A DNA stretch of 64,000 nt. It comes from Porphyra umbilicalis. Lineage: Eukaryota; Rhodophyta; Bangiophyceae; Bangiales; Bangiaceae. Below the pieces are notes generated by a model. The model made no database searches. It saw nothing but the letters and a program-made list of their open reading frames with translations, and was not told the origin of the DNA. The stretch spans positions 1-64,000 of the forward strand of contig KV918944.1 of the NCBI GenBank assembly GCA_002049455.2, read 5' to 3'. The position numbers and the translations under genes are program-made. Positions 1 through 10,900 of this stretch are shown in pieces. The number at the start of each line of letters is the position of its first letter. Positions within the stretch are counted from its first letter, which is position 1.

Positions 1-747
1 CGGTTCTTCGGTGACTGACGCGGACGCTGGGGAGAGGACGCCGCCCGAGGAGGGGAGGGTGAACAGCGGCTGACCGTTCCCACCCGGCGGCCACGGCACG
101 TCGACGGTGGCGGAGCCGGCGGCAGGTGGCGACGGAAGGGGGCGCGCAGCGGCCATTGCCGCCCACGAGGGTCCCCCCGGCGTCGGGGCCGTCGCGGACG
201 AAGTGGCGAGATGGCCAAAGACCGACGCCGGCTCGGCCATGTCGGGGAGGTCTACCTCATGCACCGACGCCGAGTCGCCTGACGACGCGCCAGAGCAGTC
301 CGACTCGAGGTCCGAGTCGCTGTCGCTGTCGAGGCAAACGATGGGGGGGGCAACGGGCCGCCCCGTACGAGGCGCCCGCCGCCGCTGTGCATTGCCGCCA
401 TCGCCACCGCCACCATCACGGTCGTCGACACTGCCACTGTCGCTGCTGCCAACGCCGCTGCGTCTGGTGCCACGCCCCGCCGGACGCCGTCGTCCCCTTC
501 GTGATGAGAACGCCACCGATGCCGCCGCCGCTGACGACGACGGGGACATCAAGTCCTCATTGTCGGTGTGGACGAGACCCTGCGTGGCAGGGCTGCCGAC
601 GTTGGCGGCAGCGTCGACATTGGCAGCCCCCGCGCCCTGCCCACTGTCGCGGTAAGAGCCACCCGCCTTGGGCGGCGACGCGTCTCCCCATCCCCGCGCG
701 TCGGCCCCACCGGTGGCTGCCTCCCTTGCGGACCGCGCCACGGTCAT
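1..747 (-). CDS. Hypothetical Ser/Asp-rich protein, partial (runs off left edge)
   Basis: From an ATG at 747 the minus strand stays open for 249 codons to base 1 without a stop, so the C-terminus lies outside the window. The frame can also be read further upstream, so the true start may be earlier. The product looks disordered and nuclear. An arginine-rich patch (RRGRRRPAGRGTRRS) is followed by an acidic serine cluster (CLDSDSDSDLESD) and then Pro/Ala/Gly-rich sequence. I recognise no domain. An open frame of this length is weak evidence in such GC-rich DNA. What favours it is the patterned acidic-serine and basic composition, unlike the Pro/Arg-rich translations of the other frames. Confidence 0.4.
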   Translation of the reverse strand, partial: MTVARSAREAATGGADARGWGDASPPKAGGSYRDSGQGAGAANVDAAANVGSPATQGLVHTDNEDLMSPSSSAAAASVAFSSRRGRRRPAGRGTRRSGVGSSDSGSVDDRDGGGGDGGNAQRRRAPRTGRPVAPPIVCLDSDSDSDLESDCSGASSGDSASVHEVDLPDMAEPASVFGHLATSSATAPTPGGPSWAAMAAARPLPSPPAAGSATVDVPWPPGGNGQPLFTLPSSGGVLSPASASVTEEP

Positions 748-1507
748 GGCCGGGCCCAACCCCGACACAGACTGGCGCGCCCCCCCGACGCGACCCGAGT
801 ACCGCCCGCTGGGCAGGGGCGGCCCCCTTGACGACGGCGACAATAACGGCGCTCGGCGTTCGCGGCGGTGCGCACGGCAGGCAGACGTCGCGCAGAGATG
901 CACGCGTGCGACACTGTTCGCCGCGGGCGCCTCCTCCTGGCCTCGCCGCCCCACCACGACCACCACCACCTAGAGAAGCAACCAATGCCACTTGTTGCAG
1001 CATGACGGCGGCAGGGCCGGGACGGCCACGCGACTCGCGCACACGTGACCGCAGCGGGGGAGGGGGAAATGACAGAACGTCCCGGCGCCCAATGCACAGC
1101 CACCACCAGCATTGGCATCAGTGGGAGCGGAGGGGAGGGGCAGGGTGCGTCCTTGATTGACTCATGCAGACCCCACGCGACAGCCGCCCGCTGACCTGCA
1201 GCCGTTAGGCCGTTGGGGCGACGGACACGCGCACGCGCACGCCGGGGCTGTCACCCCAGAGAAGAAACAAACGGGACAGCCGCGCTCGCGACAGCCCCAT
1301 GATCAAGGGGGAAGTAGAAAGAAGTCCATCAGTGGAGGGGGGGTGATCGCGGTGACGGAAAGGCTCACGGGGGGGGGAGGGGGGGGAAGGAGAGCGACGC
1401 GAACCCTGAAAAATAATCGGGCTCCCCTGACACACCCGACTGGTTGCTGCTGCACGAGGGCTCTTCACGGAATCACAGATGCGTGGCAGACACTCGTCGT
1501 GCCTCTC
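748..1507. other. GC-rich stretch without a recognisable gene
   Basis: Short ORFs occur on both strands but are Arg/Pro-rich and resemble nothing known. From about 1,480 the base composition drops toward AT at the border of the element that follows. Confidence 0.4.
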
Positions 1508-2533
1508 GTGTCTATTCTACTGGCCGCCTCATTTGAGCCGATTCCCCTCATTTGAGGCTGTTTTTGATGCCTCTCTGTGACCATGTTCCCGGCCTCGGCT
1601 GCTCTTTCTGAGAATAGATCTGGACTCGGCGCGGTCCACTCTCCTATGGACCAACTCGGCGGCTGTGTACGATGAAAACTGGGAGGAAGTGCCCCAGACA
1701 CCTCAAAAAGGCCGCGTTTCCAGGCCATATGAGAGGGAGCCTCATTTGAGCCTCATCTGAGCCTCATTTGAGCCTCGGGAGCAGTAGAATGGACAAGTGT
1801 CCACTAGGACACTTGTCCATTCTACCGCAGAATCGCATCAAATGATGCGGTGCTGCGCATCAAATGATGCGGTGTCGGAACTGCGGTTTCTGGGGCATCT
1901 GAGTGGGAAATCGGCCCTTTTGGCACCTATAAACTCACGTTGTTGCTGTTCTCGTCGGCAACATGGAGCTGGGTGGTCGCCATGTCAGCCCAGCGTAAAG
2001 AAGACCCGTTGAGGATGACCCTCGTATGAAAAAAGTATGAAAGCCCACTCAGAGGGCGTCTGGCGGCGGGGCCGAGCATCGCCCTCCCCCCCCCCCCCCT
2101 CCAGAACCCTCAAATACGTCGATTTGGACTTGCAACAGCCACGGTGGGGGCCCCGCGTACTCGTCTTGTTCAACGTGCTGAGGCTGTCCAAGCATGTTGT
2201 TTCTGCCTAGGGACACCTCTGTATCTCATAGAAAGGGTACGTGGAGTCTCCTGGAGCCGGACAACTCATGAAGAGCTCTGCTTCGTATGGGGCGGGGGGA
2301 GGGAGGGACATGGCAGGATGGTCTGCTGGGTGCTTCCGCGGCATCGCCTGTATGAGCAGGAAGAAATGTATTATGGGCGGCCTCCTTCTGCCCCAACGAT
2401 AAAAAGCCTACGCAGGACCCGTTCCTGCCGTCAGAATGAACAGCGGAGCAGCCATTCTCTCGTAGCAGAAGACAGAAAAACCGCATCAATTGATGCGAAT
2501 CGCATCAAATGATGCGGTCGGTAGAATAGACGC
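1508..2533. mobile_element. MITE-like element with ~20-bp terminal inverted repeats
   Basis: The left end (1508-1527) and the reverse complement of the right end (2514-2533) agree at 17 of 20 positions around the core TCTATTCTAC. The interior is lower in GC than its surroundings and carries clustered short palindromes: copies of CTCATTTGAG near 1529, 1548 and 1740-1775, and copies of CGCATCAAATGATGCG near 1833-1872 and 2500-2516. A perfect hairpin sits at 1784-1825. No transposase ORF is present, so this would be a non-autonomous element. I could not define a convincing target-site duplication, so the family is open. Confidence 0.55.
1784..1825. repeat. Perfect 19-bp-arm hairpin inside the MITE-like element
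   Basis: Arms 1784-1802 and 1807-1825 are exact reverse complements separated by the 4-base loop ACTA. The arm starts GTAGAAT, echoing the GTAGAATAGA terminus of the surrounding element. It could be a fused head-to-head pair of related ends. Confidence 0.85.
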
Positions 2534-2536
2534 TAG

Positions 2537-2570
2537 CTATGGCACTTCCCCCAAAAATGGACACACCGCT
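2537..2570 (+). repeat. 34-bp dispersed repeat, copy A
   Basis: This segment (starting CTATGGCACTTCCCCCAAAA) recurs as an exact reverse complement at 39120-39153. It lies immediately outside the right end of the MITE-like element. The remaining sequence to 3,550 is non-coding and moderately AT-rich, with no recognised gene. Confidence 0.8.
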
Positions 2571-3551
2571 CATCCGTTGCACGATGACCCCCCTCAAAGA
2601 CCCCTCAGAGAGGGGTACGATGTGGACGAAGCGAACGAATGCTGACAGAAGTGGCGCTCCCGAGTCCGCATGCAAGGTCATTTCTTGCCCATCGCGTGGG
2701 CGCGGCCGCGGAATCGCGTTGCACGATCATGTGGGTGCCCCTCTGCCCTAGCCGAGTGGGCCAGGTCCTAAGATGAGCTCAAATATGCCGAATCTGACCC
2801 CCTGTTTCGGCATCGTGCGACGCATCGTGCTCGCCGCCTCAGCACGCCCCTAATCGGACCATGCGATCTGAGTGCCTGGGGACCTGTCGGCTGTTTTAAG
2901 GCCGATTAGCGATGGACATATCTGGGCGCTGGGCCGAAAAATTCGGCATCGTGCTCGACAACGTGCGTGTGCGTCCGACGTGCAAATCTTAGTTTCTCGG
3001 GTGCAAACGTGCCGAGTCGCCGGCAGACGCCCGTCCGGTGCGGGATCCACCGGCGACGAATCTGGTAGGTCGGATGCTATTGGCTGCTGGAGGGCTCCAG
3101 TGTGTCTCGAAAGAGACGATCTCCCGGTCAAATCAGCGGTGGGCCATCGCTCTTTGCCGTGAGGCCGGTCAAACGGTGAGTTCTCGGTAAAAGATCGGTG
3201 GTAATTTAGCATGGCCCTTCTTTTTTTTTCATATTTACCCCCCTTCAAGACCTGGAAACGCAGGTCGTTCCGGAAACAATCTTTGGCCGGCGATCTTATA
3301 AGCGAGAAATCACTGGAATTCCATCTGAGACGTCGACGGGTGATGCAGAATCAGCACATCCAGAATCAGCACCCGTCAGGACATCACGGTGGATCCAGAA
3401 TCTGTCCAAGTCAGAACGCCACCCACTTGGCACTGTGGGCGTTTCCTCCTCCAGGCGCCGCTTTTCTCCCATTTTCCCCATCTTCTTCCACAATTCCGCC
3501 CACGCGCACCACTACGAATCCCTAAGACCACCCCACGGACGGCCTGTCGGC

Positions 3552-5015
3552 ATGGTGGGTCGCTGTGCCATGTGCGGTTTCGATCTGGGGCGGGGGGACG
3601 ACGGGGAGTTGCGCAAGGGCGGGCACGATGCCCGCTCCTGTGAGATGAAGGTGTTCCCCTGCTTCAACAGACTACCCCCCGAATCTTCGTTTTATGATGA
3701 CGAGACGTGTACAACGCAGGGCTGCGCGCACGCTGAGAAGTGCACGACTTGCAAGCAGGTGGGGCACCATGTCCGTACACTCGTGATCACCGACGCCCTC
3801 TACGTGCGCACTGGCAACCGCAAGCTGCCGTGTCGCCGGCGGTCTGCACCCGAGCTTGGGGGCTCCGACTTTGCGTGCCCGATCGTCGACGACCAGTGTG
3901 TCAAAGAGTGGGTCAAGGTGTACCACGACAAGTGCTGGGCGTCGTGGCGCGAGCGGCAGCGCTCCGCCAGCAACGCGGAGCTGCTTCGGAATAATTTATT
4001 TCAAACTGGTTTGTCGGCCACCGGGGCGGCGGACGTCATGCGTGCCAATTCCATCCCGGCGGCCACGAACGCAGGCGACAACCGACGTCACTTCGATAGC
4101 GTCACGGCGGCTCTGGCCGAGCCGGGGATGTCGGCTGTCGGAGCCGCCATGGTCTCAGCCACCTCGGGGACGGCGGCGACGCAAGCGGCACGTGGTGGTC
4201 GGGACGGTTCGCTCGCCTCGGCGACGGCGCCGCCGGCTTCCGGCGATGTGGCGGGGGCCGAGACGATGGCGGCGCGCGGGGGGGGGCAGGTAGCCGGCAG
4301 GGGTCGGCGGAGCGGGGCAGCATCGGGCACTTCACTGGTGACCGCCTTGTCCCGGGCGGGGAGAGACGGCGGTGTCACCCTGGTGGCTGCGCGCATGGTG
4401 TCGCAGCAGGAGGGCGACATGCGCGCCGCGGCGCTGCGCGCCGCCGCGGCCGTCCGCCAAATGACGGCGGACCGGTCGGCGGCCACTGTGCGTCATACTG
4501 GCGGTGGCGGCGGCGGCGGTCCCGCCGCCGCCGCGCCCGCCGGCGGCGGCAGTGGCTTGTCTCTCGCTGGCCCCCCTCCCACACCCGACCATCTCGTGTG
4601 GCGCGCTGGACAGCGCGCCCTTTACGACAAGGCAGTCATTTTTTCCGACTCTATTGTCAATCTGTGGTCGCCAGTGGACTTGGCGAAAGCCGTTTTTGAG
4701 GGCGCCATCGGCTCCGCCAACGCGCAGCACTTCCCTGGCATGGAGGCCGCCTTTGTGGAGGCCGCCAAGGACCACGTTCTGACAGGGATGACGCTGACGT
4801 GCGGGGCTGTCTCCCCCGCGGACGTCGCCGAGCAGCTTTGCTACAAGCGGACGCAGAGCCCCAATGTCAACGTCTTGCCTATGATTGCCAAGTGGGTCCA
4901 CAACCTCGTCGTCGAGTGCGCCGTGGCGACGTCGGTCGTGACACCGCCGGTTGTGAACGGGGGGGGCGGGGCGGGGGCGGGGGCGCGGGGGGCGGGGGTG
5001 CGGGGGATGGCTTGA
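3552..5015 (+). CDS. Cys/His-rich putative zinc-binding protein with Ala-rich middle
   Basis: I chose the ATG at 3552. The frame is open upstream, but only from a GTG. The N-terminal ~110 residues are rich in cysteine and histidine, starting with CAMC and including CTTCKQVGHH, which resembles a zinc knuckle. A Trp/Lys-rich segment (EWVKVYHDKCWASWRE) follows. Residues ~150-350 are Ala/Gly-rich and probably disordered. Near residue 355 the sequence becomes more ordered again (ALYDKAVIFSDSIVNLWSPV). The stop at 5013-5015 comes directly after G-rich runs. Another frame continues to 5143 with a basic KRRR motif and an acidic tail, which may be the real C-terminus. I do not recognise the family. 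A domesticated or mobile-element-encoded zinc protein is possible. Confidence 0.6.
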   Translation: MVGRCAMCGFDLGRGDDGELRKGGHDARSCEMKVFPCFNRLPPESSFYDDETCTTQGCAHAEKCTTCKQVGHHVRTLVITDALYVRTGNRKLPCRRRSAPELGGSDFACPIVDDQCVKEWVKVYHDKCWASWRERQRSASNAELLRNNLFQTGLSATGAADVMRANSIPAATNAGDNRRHFDSVTAALAEPGMSAVGAAMVSATSGTAATQAARGGRDGSLASATAPPASGDVAGAETMAARGGGQVAGRGRRSGAASGTSLVTALSRAGRDGGVTLVAARMVSQQEGDMRAAALRAAAAVRQMTADRSAATVRHTGGGGGGGPAAAAPAGGGSGLSLAGPPPTPDHLVWRAGQRALYDKAVIFSDSIVNLWSPVDLAKAVFEGAIGSANAQHFPGMEAAFVEAAKDHVLTGMTLTCGAVSPADVAEQLCYKRTQSPNVNVLPMIAKWVHNLVVECAVATSVVTPPVVNGGGGAGAGARGAGVRGMA

Positions 5016-5143
5016 GAGCGGGGGCTGGTGCGGATGGCGCGCCGTCACGCAAGAGGCGGCGCCATGTGGGAAGCGATGTCGAGAAAGTTTTGGACGAGGA
5101 TGAAGCTGCCATGTCGGTCGGGAGCGGCACTGAGGGGGAGTAG

Positions 5144-6208
5144 TCAGTGATGGGTGATGTATGATGGGGCAGTGTTGCGCCGGCAGCGCGTCTATTTCGT
5201 TCTTTCCGCCGTCCCCCCCACCTCTACCTGCAGCAGCCACCCCTCGACCCCTCGGCTGCCCGCGGGGGGGACTTCTGTCGTCGCAACCCCCCCCGCCCCC
5301 TGTCGCCACCCCCCTTCGGCTGGCAACACTTCCCGCATGCACCCGCCCCGCCCTCCTCGCCCCCCCCCGGTCGCGTTGGTCGCCGGCACAGTCCCCCTCG
5401 ACGCGGAGGTCGCCGCGTAGCCTCCCCCCCGCCGTGCGCGTCAGCGTTGCCTCCGACGTCGACGCCATTGCTGTGGCTGCCAGACAGTTGGGCGAGGGGC
5501 ACCCCCGCAAAGCTGGTCTCACGTTGCGCGCGTCTGCCGCGGTCGCCGCCGCCCAGTCGTCCAACGCCCCCCACCGCCGCCGTAGACCGGGAAAGCGCAA
5601 AGTGACGCGACGCCCCCATCTCTGCCACGGCCGGCGCTACCGCCATGGCCGGTCCTGTTTTCACCGCCGTGGCTGACGCCGCCGCCCGTGCCATCGCCGC
5701 GGCGGCCGCCACTGCCGCGCGGTCGCTGGCGGCGCCGGCACCCAAGGCCGTCGCCGCCGCCGCATCTGCCGACGCGGGTGCCACCACCGGCGATGCGCGC
5801 TGCACCCACCGCCGAGCGCGCGGCGGCCGCGGTCGGGCTAGTCGCCGGCCCCTCCACACTCGACGTGGCCGTCGCCACGTTTTCGCTCCCACCACATACG
5901 TCGGCGTTGGTGCTCGTCGCTGTCGTCGCCGCCGTCGCCGTCCTCAAGGCCGACGTGGAGTCGCTGTCGTGGTGGCGGTGGGGGCGGGGCAGGCCCGGAA
6001 TCGTTGGGACCAATGCCGGTGGCGGCGGAGAATGTAGGTGGCGGCGGTTAACGCCGGTGGCGGCGCACCCTCCTCGAGCCGCCCGACACCCACGCGCAGC
6101 CGCTCCTGTCGGAAAGCACCACTGACGGCCTGTGGTCGTGCGGGAGCCGTGGGCTGCCCTTTTACGACGCGCGGCAGCGGCGGACGCACGAGGGCGGGTG
6201 GTCGGCCT
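5144..6208. other. GC-rich stretch without an assignable gene
   Basis: Overlapping Ala/Arg-rich frames exist on both strands. One plus-strand frame near 5,830-5,960 contains a hydrophobic run (ALVLVAVVAAVAVL) that could be a membrane helix, but no start, stop or homology supports a gene. If the Su(z)12-like gene is longer than annotated, its end would be at 6209. Confidence 0.3.
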
Positions 6209-6558
6209 TTACATGAACCTCCCCGTCTGCGTGGCCACCAGCGCCGCGGGCGTCCTCGCCTGCGCCGACGAGGGGGGGTTCGCTGCGCAAGCGGAATCGC
6301 GGAGCTCCCCGGAGGGTAGCGGAGCTGCGTTGGAAAAGGCAATTGTGAGTGGGGGCGGCGGCGGAGGTGCAGCTGAGTGGGACATGTTTGGACGTTGAGA
6401 CTGTTGACGTTCCCCCCATTGCGCTGCAATGCGAGTCATGGGAGAATGGGAGCCCACCTTGAAAGAGACAACGCTCAAATCGTCCGCCACACCCGTCTCC
6501 ACCGCCGCCAAGTCGCCAGCACCAGCCGCCGCCAGAATGTCCCTCCCCACTGCCTTGA

Positions 6559-9197
6559 TCACTTCACGACCGCTCGTGGACATGCCCGCCATCGCGCCCC
6601 CGTCGCCCGCGGCGTCCCCCTCCCCCCCGTACGTGCTGCTCCGCGCACGCGCAGGCTGCCGACAACTTTGTCACCCCTGGCCTCAGAGTATCGGACGCCA
6701 TCGCCGTCGCCGCAGGCCGTGGACTGCACAAGCCGCTCCGGGTCGAACACCGCTGTCCCCACCACGCCCGCCAACGGCCGAGGAGCCACCGCGACCTCCA
6801 CGGTGGCGCTCGGCGCAGCGGACGAAGCTGCTGAAAGAGGGAATGAACAACAGACCGCACAAAAAAGAATACGCATTCGAATGCGACCCAGCACAACCCG
6901 CGCACCACCGTCATCACGTGCACGACCACCCGCGCAGCCACCAGCGTACTGGAAAAGGGCCACGAGCAACGTGGACCTGAGCCGACCAAGCGGTTCTACT
7001 GCCTCGCTCGGCGATCGCCCTTACCAGCAGGTTCCGCAGCTGCCGCGCGCGCGTCCGACGCCGCCACACCGGCGGCGGCAGCAACGACGGCCTCCGCAGG
7101 GTCTAGACCGTTGGCGGCGCCGACCAAACTGCCACGGGGCACACCCGAGCTCGACCGGTCCGTCAGGACACCGATAGCTTGGGCTGCAGCGTCAACGTCC
7201 AACAGTCCGTGAGTGTACATCACCTCAACATGAGCCACGGCCTGAGCCAGCAACCCTGTTTCCAGGATGGTACGGCGACGCGCGACAAAAAAGCTGCCGA
7301 GCAAGAACGCCGCGCCTCTGTCACCCCACGATGGTACCGCGTCCACGTACCCTGTCCACAGAGTCATGAACAACACGTCATGCGCCGGCAACTCGAGGGC
7401 CTCTAGGCGTGCCGCGTCCATCGAGTGAAGCCAATCCTCGTCGACGTCGTCCTCAGAGTCAGAAGACAGCTCGGCATGCGGAGACTGCTTGACGGTAAGA
7501 GGGGCGAGGGTGCCCGTGTGGAAGTACTCGCGACCGGCGCTTGCAGAAGCCAGTGTCCGATGAGCCCGTTTGCCGCTCGAACGCGGCGACATCCGCGGCC
7601 GTCGGCGAGACGCCCCGGCCGCGAGCGGGTGACGAAGACAGCACCGCTGCCCACGGAGAAAGGCGGCTGTAGCCGTCGCCGACCCTGCCCCGCCGCGATC
7701 ACGGAGCTCCGAAACGGAGCGAACGGCGCCATCATCGACGCGCAGCTGCTGAGAGGAGGAGGCGCGCCCAGCGGGGTGAACATCGGCGGAAGCAACGGCG
7801 TCCCGTATGGGTGGCAGGCGGGCGGAGGGCTGCACAGCCCCAGCGGACGGTGCGACGCAACCGGCCAACCCAAGAATGCCTGGCAAAAGCATTGGGGTGG
7901 ACAACCAGCGAACATTTGCCAGGTAGCGGTCCCAGCCGCTGCCCCCACCACGGCTGGATGCCGCCCCTCCCAGATCCGCGGCCGATACAGCACGGAAGAA
8001 CTCGACGTTGACGTCGGTGTGGAGAGCGTGGAAGTGATCGAGCAGGCCTCTGACAGAAACGCCATCGAGGCGACACAGCGGACACCGGGCGTCCTGCCGT
8101 GTGTGCCGGCGGAAAGGCTGCGTCATTCGACCTAGACGGTGTTCCAGGTACTCAACGTCAAATGGAGCAGGTGCCGGCCGGCCGATGGATGCAGAGCTCC
8201 GCGTTCCACCAACCAACTCCTCTTCATCAGCATCCGTTCGCGGCACGGCGGGCACGGCAGGCACGCCGCCGGCGCCAGGGGAAGGAAGCGAGAACAGGAC
8301 AGCTGCAGGAGAAACCGCACACGGCTCGCACTGGGCCCTTGTCCGACCTTGCGAGGCGGGAAGTGCCGCCAGGACGAGCGCTTCAGCGGCCGCTGCCGTC
8401 TCGGCAGCTGCCGACGCCATCGCCGGGACTGCATCCAGATGCCCCGGGCGGCCGAGGAAAACAGCGTATGAAGACAATACGTCGAGCGGGGGAACGCCGC
8501 CCACCCACGACAACTGCAGCCGCCACCCATCCGATACGTCGCCAAGCTCAATGGTGCCCCCGCCGCGTGCGCATACACCGACCCACTTGCCTTCCTCGTG
8601 CAGCGCGTGCTCGACACCGGCGGCGGTCTCGGCGCGACGTCCATCGCCGCTGCGCTGCACGACGCGCAGGAGAAGACGGGGGTAGGGCGCCAAGGGGACC
8701 GGCGCCGCGGAACGCCCCATAGCGCCAGCAAGGCCGGCCGCGGCGGTAGCGGCCGACTGGCGCTCCTCATGGTGCAATACCGCCGCAACCCCAGGACGTA
8801 CGTCATTCGAAACTACTTGACTGACAAGCGCAGGTGCGACGGAAATCAGTGTCTGAAGCGGCCCCACCACAGCGGGAGTCTCACATACCAGCGCGATATA
8901 CAGCGCACCCGGCTCGGCGGCGGCAGGTCCTGCGCCCACGTGAGACGACGAGTCTCGAGTCCTCGAGCGCCTGCTACGCCCCCCACGAGGGGTGCGCGCA
9001 GCATCGGCACCATGATCACGTCCGGCGAGTACTGTGACCTCCAAAGACAAAATGAGCGGTTGAACCCCACGGGGGGTGGGAGATGAATGGCGACGGACAA
9101 AGGGTGGGGATAAGCGGGTCTCAAATGGCAGAGGCGGCAAGGAGGCGGGCCCGGGAGGGGACGCCGACATGGGTAAGGAAGCCCGCCGACGAGACAT
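6559..9197 (-). CDS. Su(z)12-like Polycomb (PRC2) subunit, VEFS-box protein
   Basis: Su(z)12/EMF2/VRN2 proteins are core PRC2 subunits that stimulate H3K27 methylation by E(z). The ATG at 9197 opens a long exon to 7025. At residues ~369-390 there is a C2H2 finger (CPLCRLDGVSV, then HFHALH). At ~578-680 there is a VEFS-box signature: an acidic SDSEDDVDEDWL, then DVLFMTLWTGYVD and the helical ETGLLAQAVAHVEVMY. Finger then VEFS is the family order. The exon-1 frame would stop at 6996, but a GTAAGG donor at 7024 and a pyrimidine-rich CAG acceptor at 6831 define a 194-bp intron. Splicing enters the open frame ending at 6559, giving ~814 aa. After a G7 run (plus strand 6622-6628) another frame stays open to 6209, so the end may be further on. 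The N-terminal ~350 residues match nothing I recognise. Confidence 0.82.
6831..7024 (-). other. Spliceosomal intron in the Su(z)12-like gene
   Basis: The donor reads CTG|GTAAGG. The acceptor follows a pyrimidine tract (TTCATTCCCTCTTTCAG). Exon 1 ends in phase 1, and exon 2 restores an open frame for ~90 codons. The acceptor is a CAGCAG, so the exact junction may differ by 3 bases without changing frame. Confidence 0.7.
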
Positions 9198-9985
9198 GCT
9201 CTCACAGCCCGGCTCAGCCACACTCGCAGACTCGCAGAGACAGCGGACAAGTCAAAGCCAGAACGGAGAGGGACAGATGTGGATGCTTGAGAGCCGACGC
9301 ACAACCAAGGCGGATCCGCCCTTCCGGACAGATCACGCCGATCCGGTCCCGTCCGTGCGAACCGGTGCAGATTCTGATTCAGGCCCTGCTCACACGGCGC
9401 ATGTCTCAGCACATATTCGGCCAGAGTCGTCCGTGTCTGAGGCTCTGTGTTGCCTGCGCGTGCAAGGCGTGCCCAGAGAGTGCTGGCCAATGGAAACACG
9501 TCGTTTGAATCACATGTTTGGCATGGCGCACGCTCATTGGCACGCGTCCAAGACTGGGCCAGAGCCCAACTGGGATGTGGCTGTCTTGAAGAGGAATTTG
9601 GATACATATCAGACAGCAACTTCGTCTTTTCCATAAAAGAGGCTACTTTACAGGTCATGGGGGCTTGCGACAGTGTTGCGTTGGTCCACACCCGCTCGGT
9701 GTGCACTGGAAATCGAGAAAACTCACGAGCACGTGCGTCATGCTCGCTCGCAAGTTCGCGTATCTGCCTTTCAGACACAAGATATTGCAAGTGCACGGAA
9801 TGCAGTCGCTGGCGCCACGAGCATGAACGCACGCGTTCCATTGGTCGGTAACGTCATGCACGCTGAACACGGTCGAAGTTCGCCCATCAGTGACGGGGTC
9901 TCAGTGCATCGCAAAGGCCTTGTCGGACGCTGAAACGCCGCACGGGATCAGCGCGCGCACCAAGACGACCACCTCGCGGCGGCAT
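9198..9985. other. Moderate-GC region upstream of the Su(z)12-like gene
   Basis: Composition drops between ~9,230 and 9,900. A minus-strand frame (9841 to 8846) is open here but overlaps the Su(z)12-like exon and shows no motif. The region probably holds the promoter or 5' UTR, possibly undetected 5' exons, but I see no defined site. Confidence 0.3.
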
Positions 9986-9989
9986 GTTT

Positions 9990-10511
9990 TGCACAACGGC
10001 CACCGCAGGAGGGCGCGACGGAGGCGGTGTCTGCCGACACCGGCGGCGGCAGCGGCGGCGGCAGCCGTAGAGGCGTCGGCAGCTGTCGCAACGTCGGGCT
10101 CCTGCCCTCGCCGGGCGCGACGGGCGTTGCCTCTGCCGATGCCAGTGGCGGCAGCGGCGGTGGCGGCGGCGGCGGCGACGATGGCGGCGGCGGCGGCGAC
10201 GGTGGCATTGGCGGCGGCGGCAGCGGCGGCGGAAAAGGCGGCTCCGGCACCGTCACAAACTGCTGTGGCGGAAGCGGGTTCGGCGGCGATAGCGGCGGCG
10301 CCAGCGGCCGGGACGTCTGGGGACCCGCCAGTGCCAGGCGCGGCCAAGTTGGTCGCTTCCAGCACCGCCGACGGCGGCCGCCGCCGCAGCGGCGGCGGCA
10401 GCGGCGACGGCAGCGGCGGGAGCAGCGGCAGGAGTAGCGGCGGCGAAAGCAGGCGCCACGTCAGGCTACTGCCGTCGCCGGGCGCCGCGTGGGTGGCTTC
10501 TGCCGACGCCT

Positions 10512-10564
<53 letters not shown>

Positions 10565-10732
10565 AACGGCGGCGGCGGCGGCAGCGGCGGAAAAGGCGGC
10601 ACTAGCACCGCCACAAGCGGCTGCGGCTCCGCTGGCTCGGCGGTGGCAGCGGCGGCGAGAGCAGGCGCCACGTCAGGCTACTTCCGTCGCCGGGCGCGAC
10701 GGGGGTGGCCTCTGCCGCCGCCCGCGGCGGCA

Positions 10733-10784
<52 letters not shown>

Positions 10785-10900
10785 CGGCGGCGGCGTCGGC
10801 AACGGCGGCGGCACAGCTGGCCGGTACTGCCGGCGGCGGACGGGTAAAAGGTAGGTGGGCCGCCGGGACTCTGCGTCGTCGCCGCAGCGTCAAGTAGTGG
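9990..10900. repeat. GGC-rich low-complexity block with three ~50-bp imperfect repeats
   Basis: Long GGC/GCC trinucleotide runs, notably 10515-10560 and 10725-10800, alternate with an imperfect unit near 10092-10140, 10459-10510 and 10671-10725 that contains CTACTGCCGTCGCCGGGCG or close variants. Both strands appear open in several frames, as expected from GGC runs, so I call no gene. The block probably lies in or before the 5' part of the OCRL-like gene. Confidence 0.6.

Noticed and set aside
9890-10897. 335-codon Ala/Gly-rich plus-strand ORF
   Set aside because: It consists mostly of GGC trinucleotide runs and the opposite strand is equally open.
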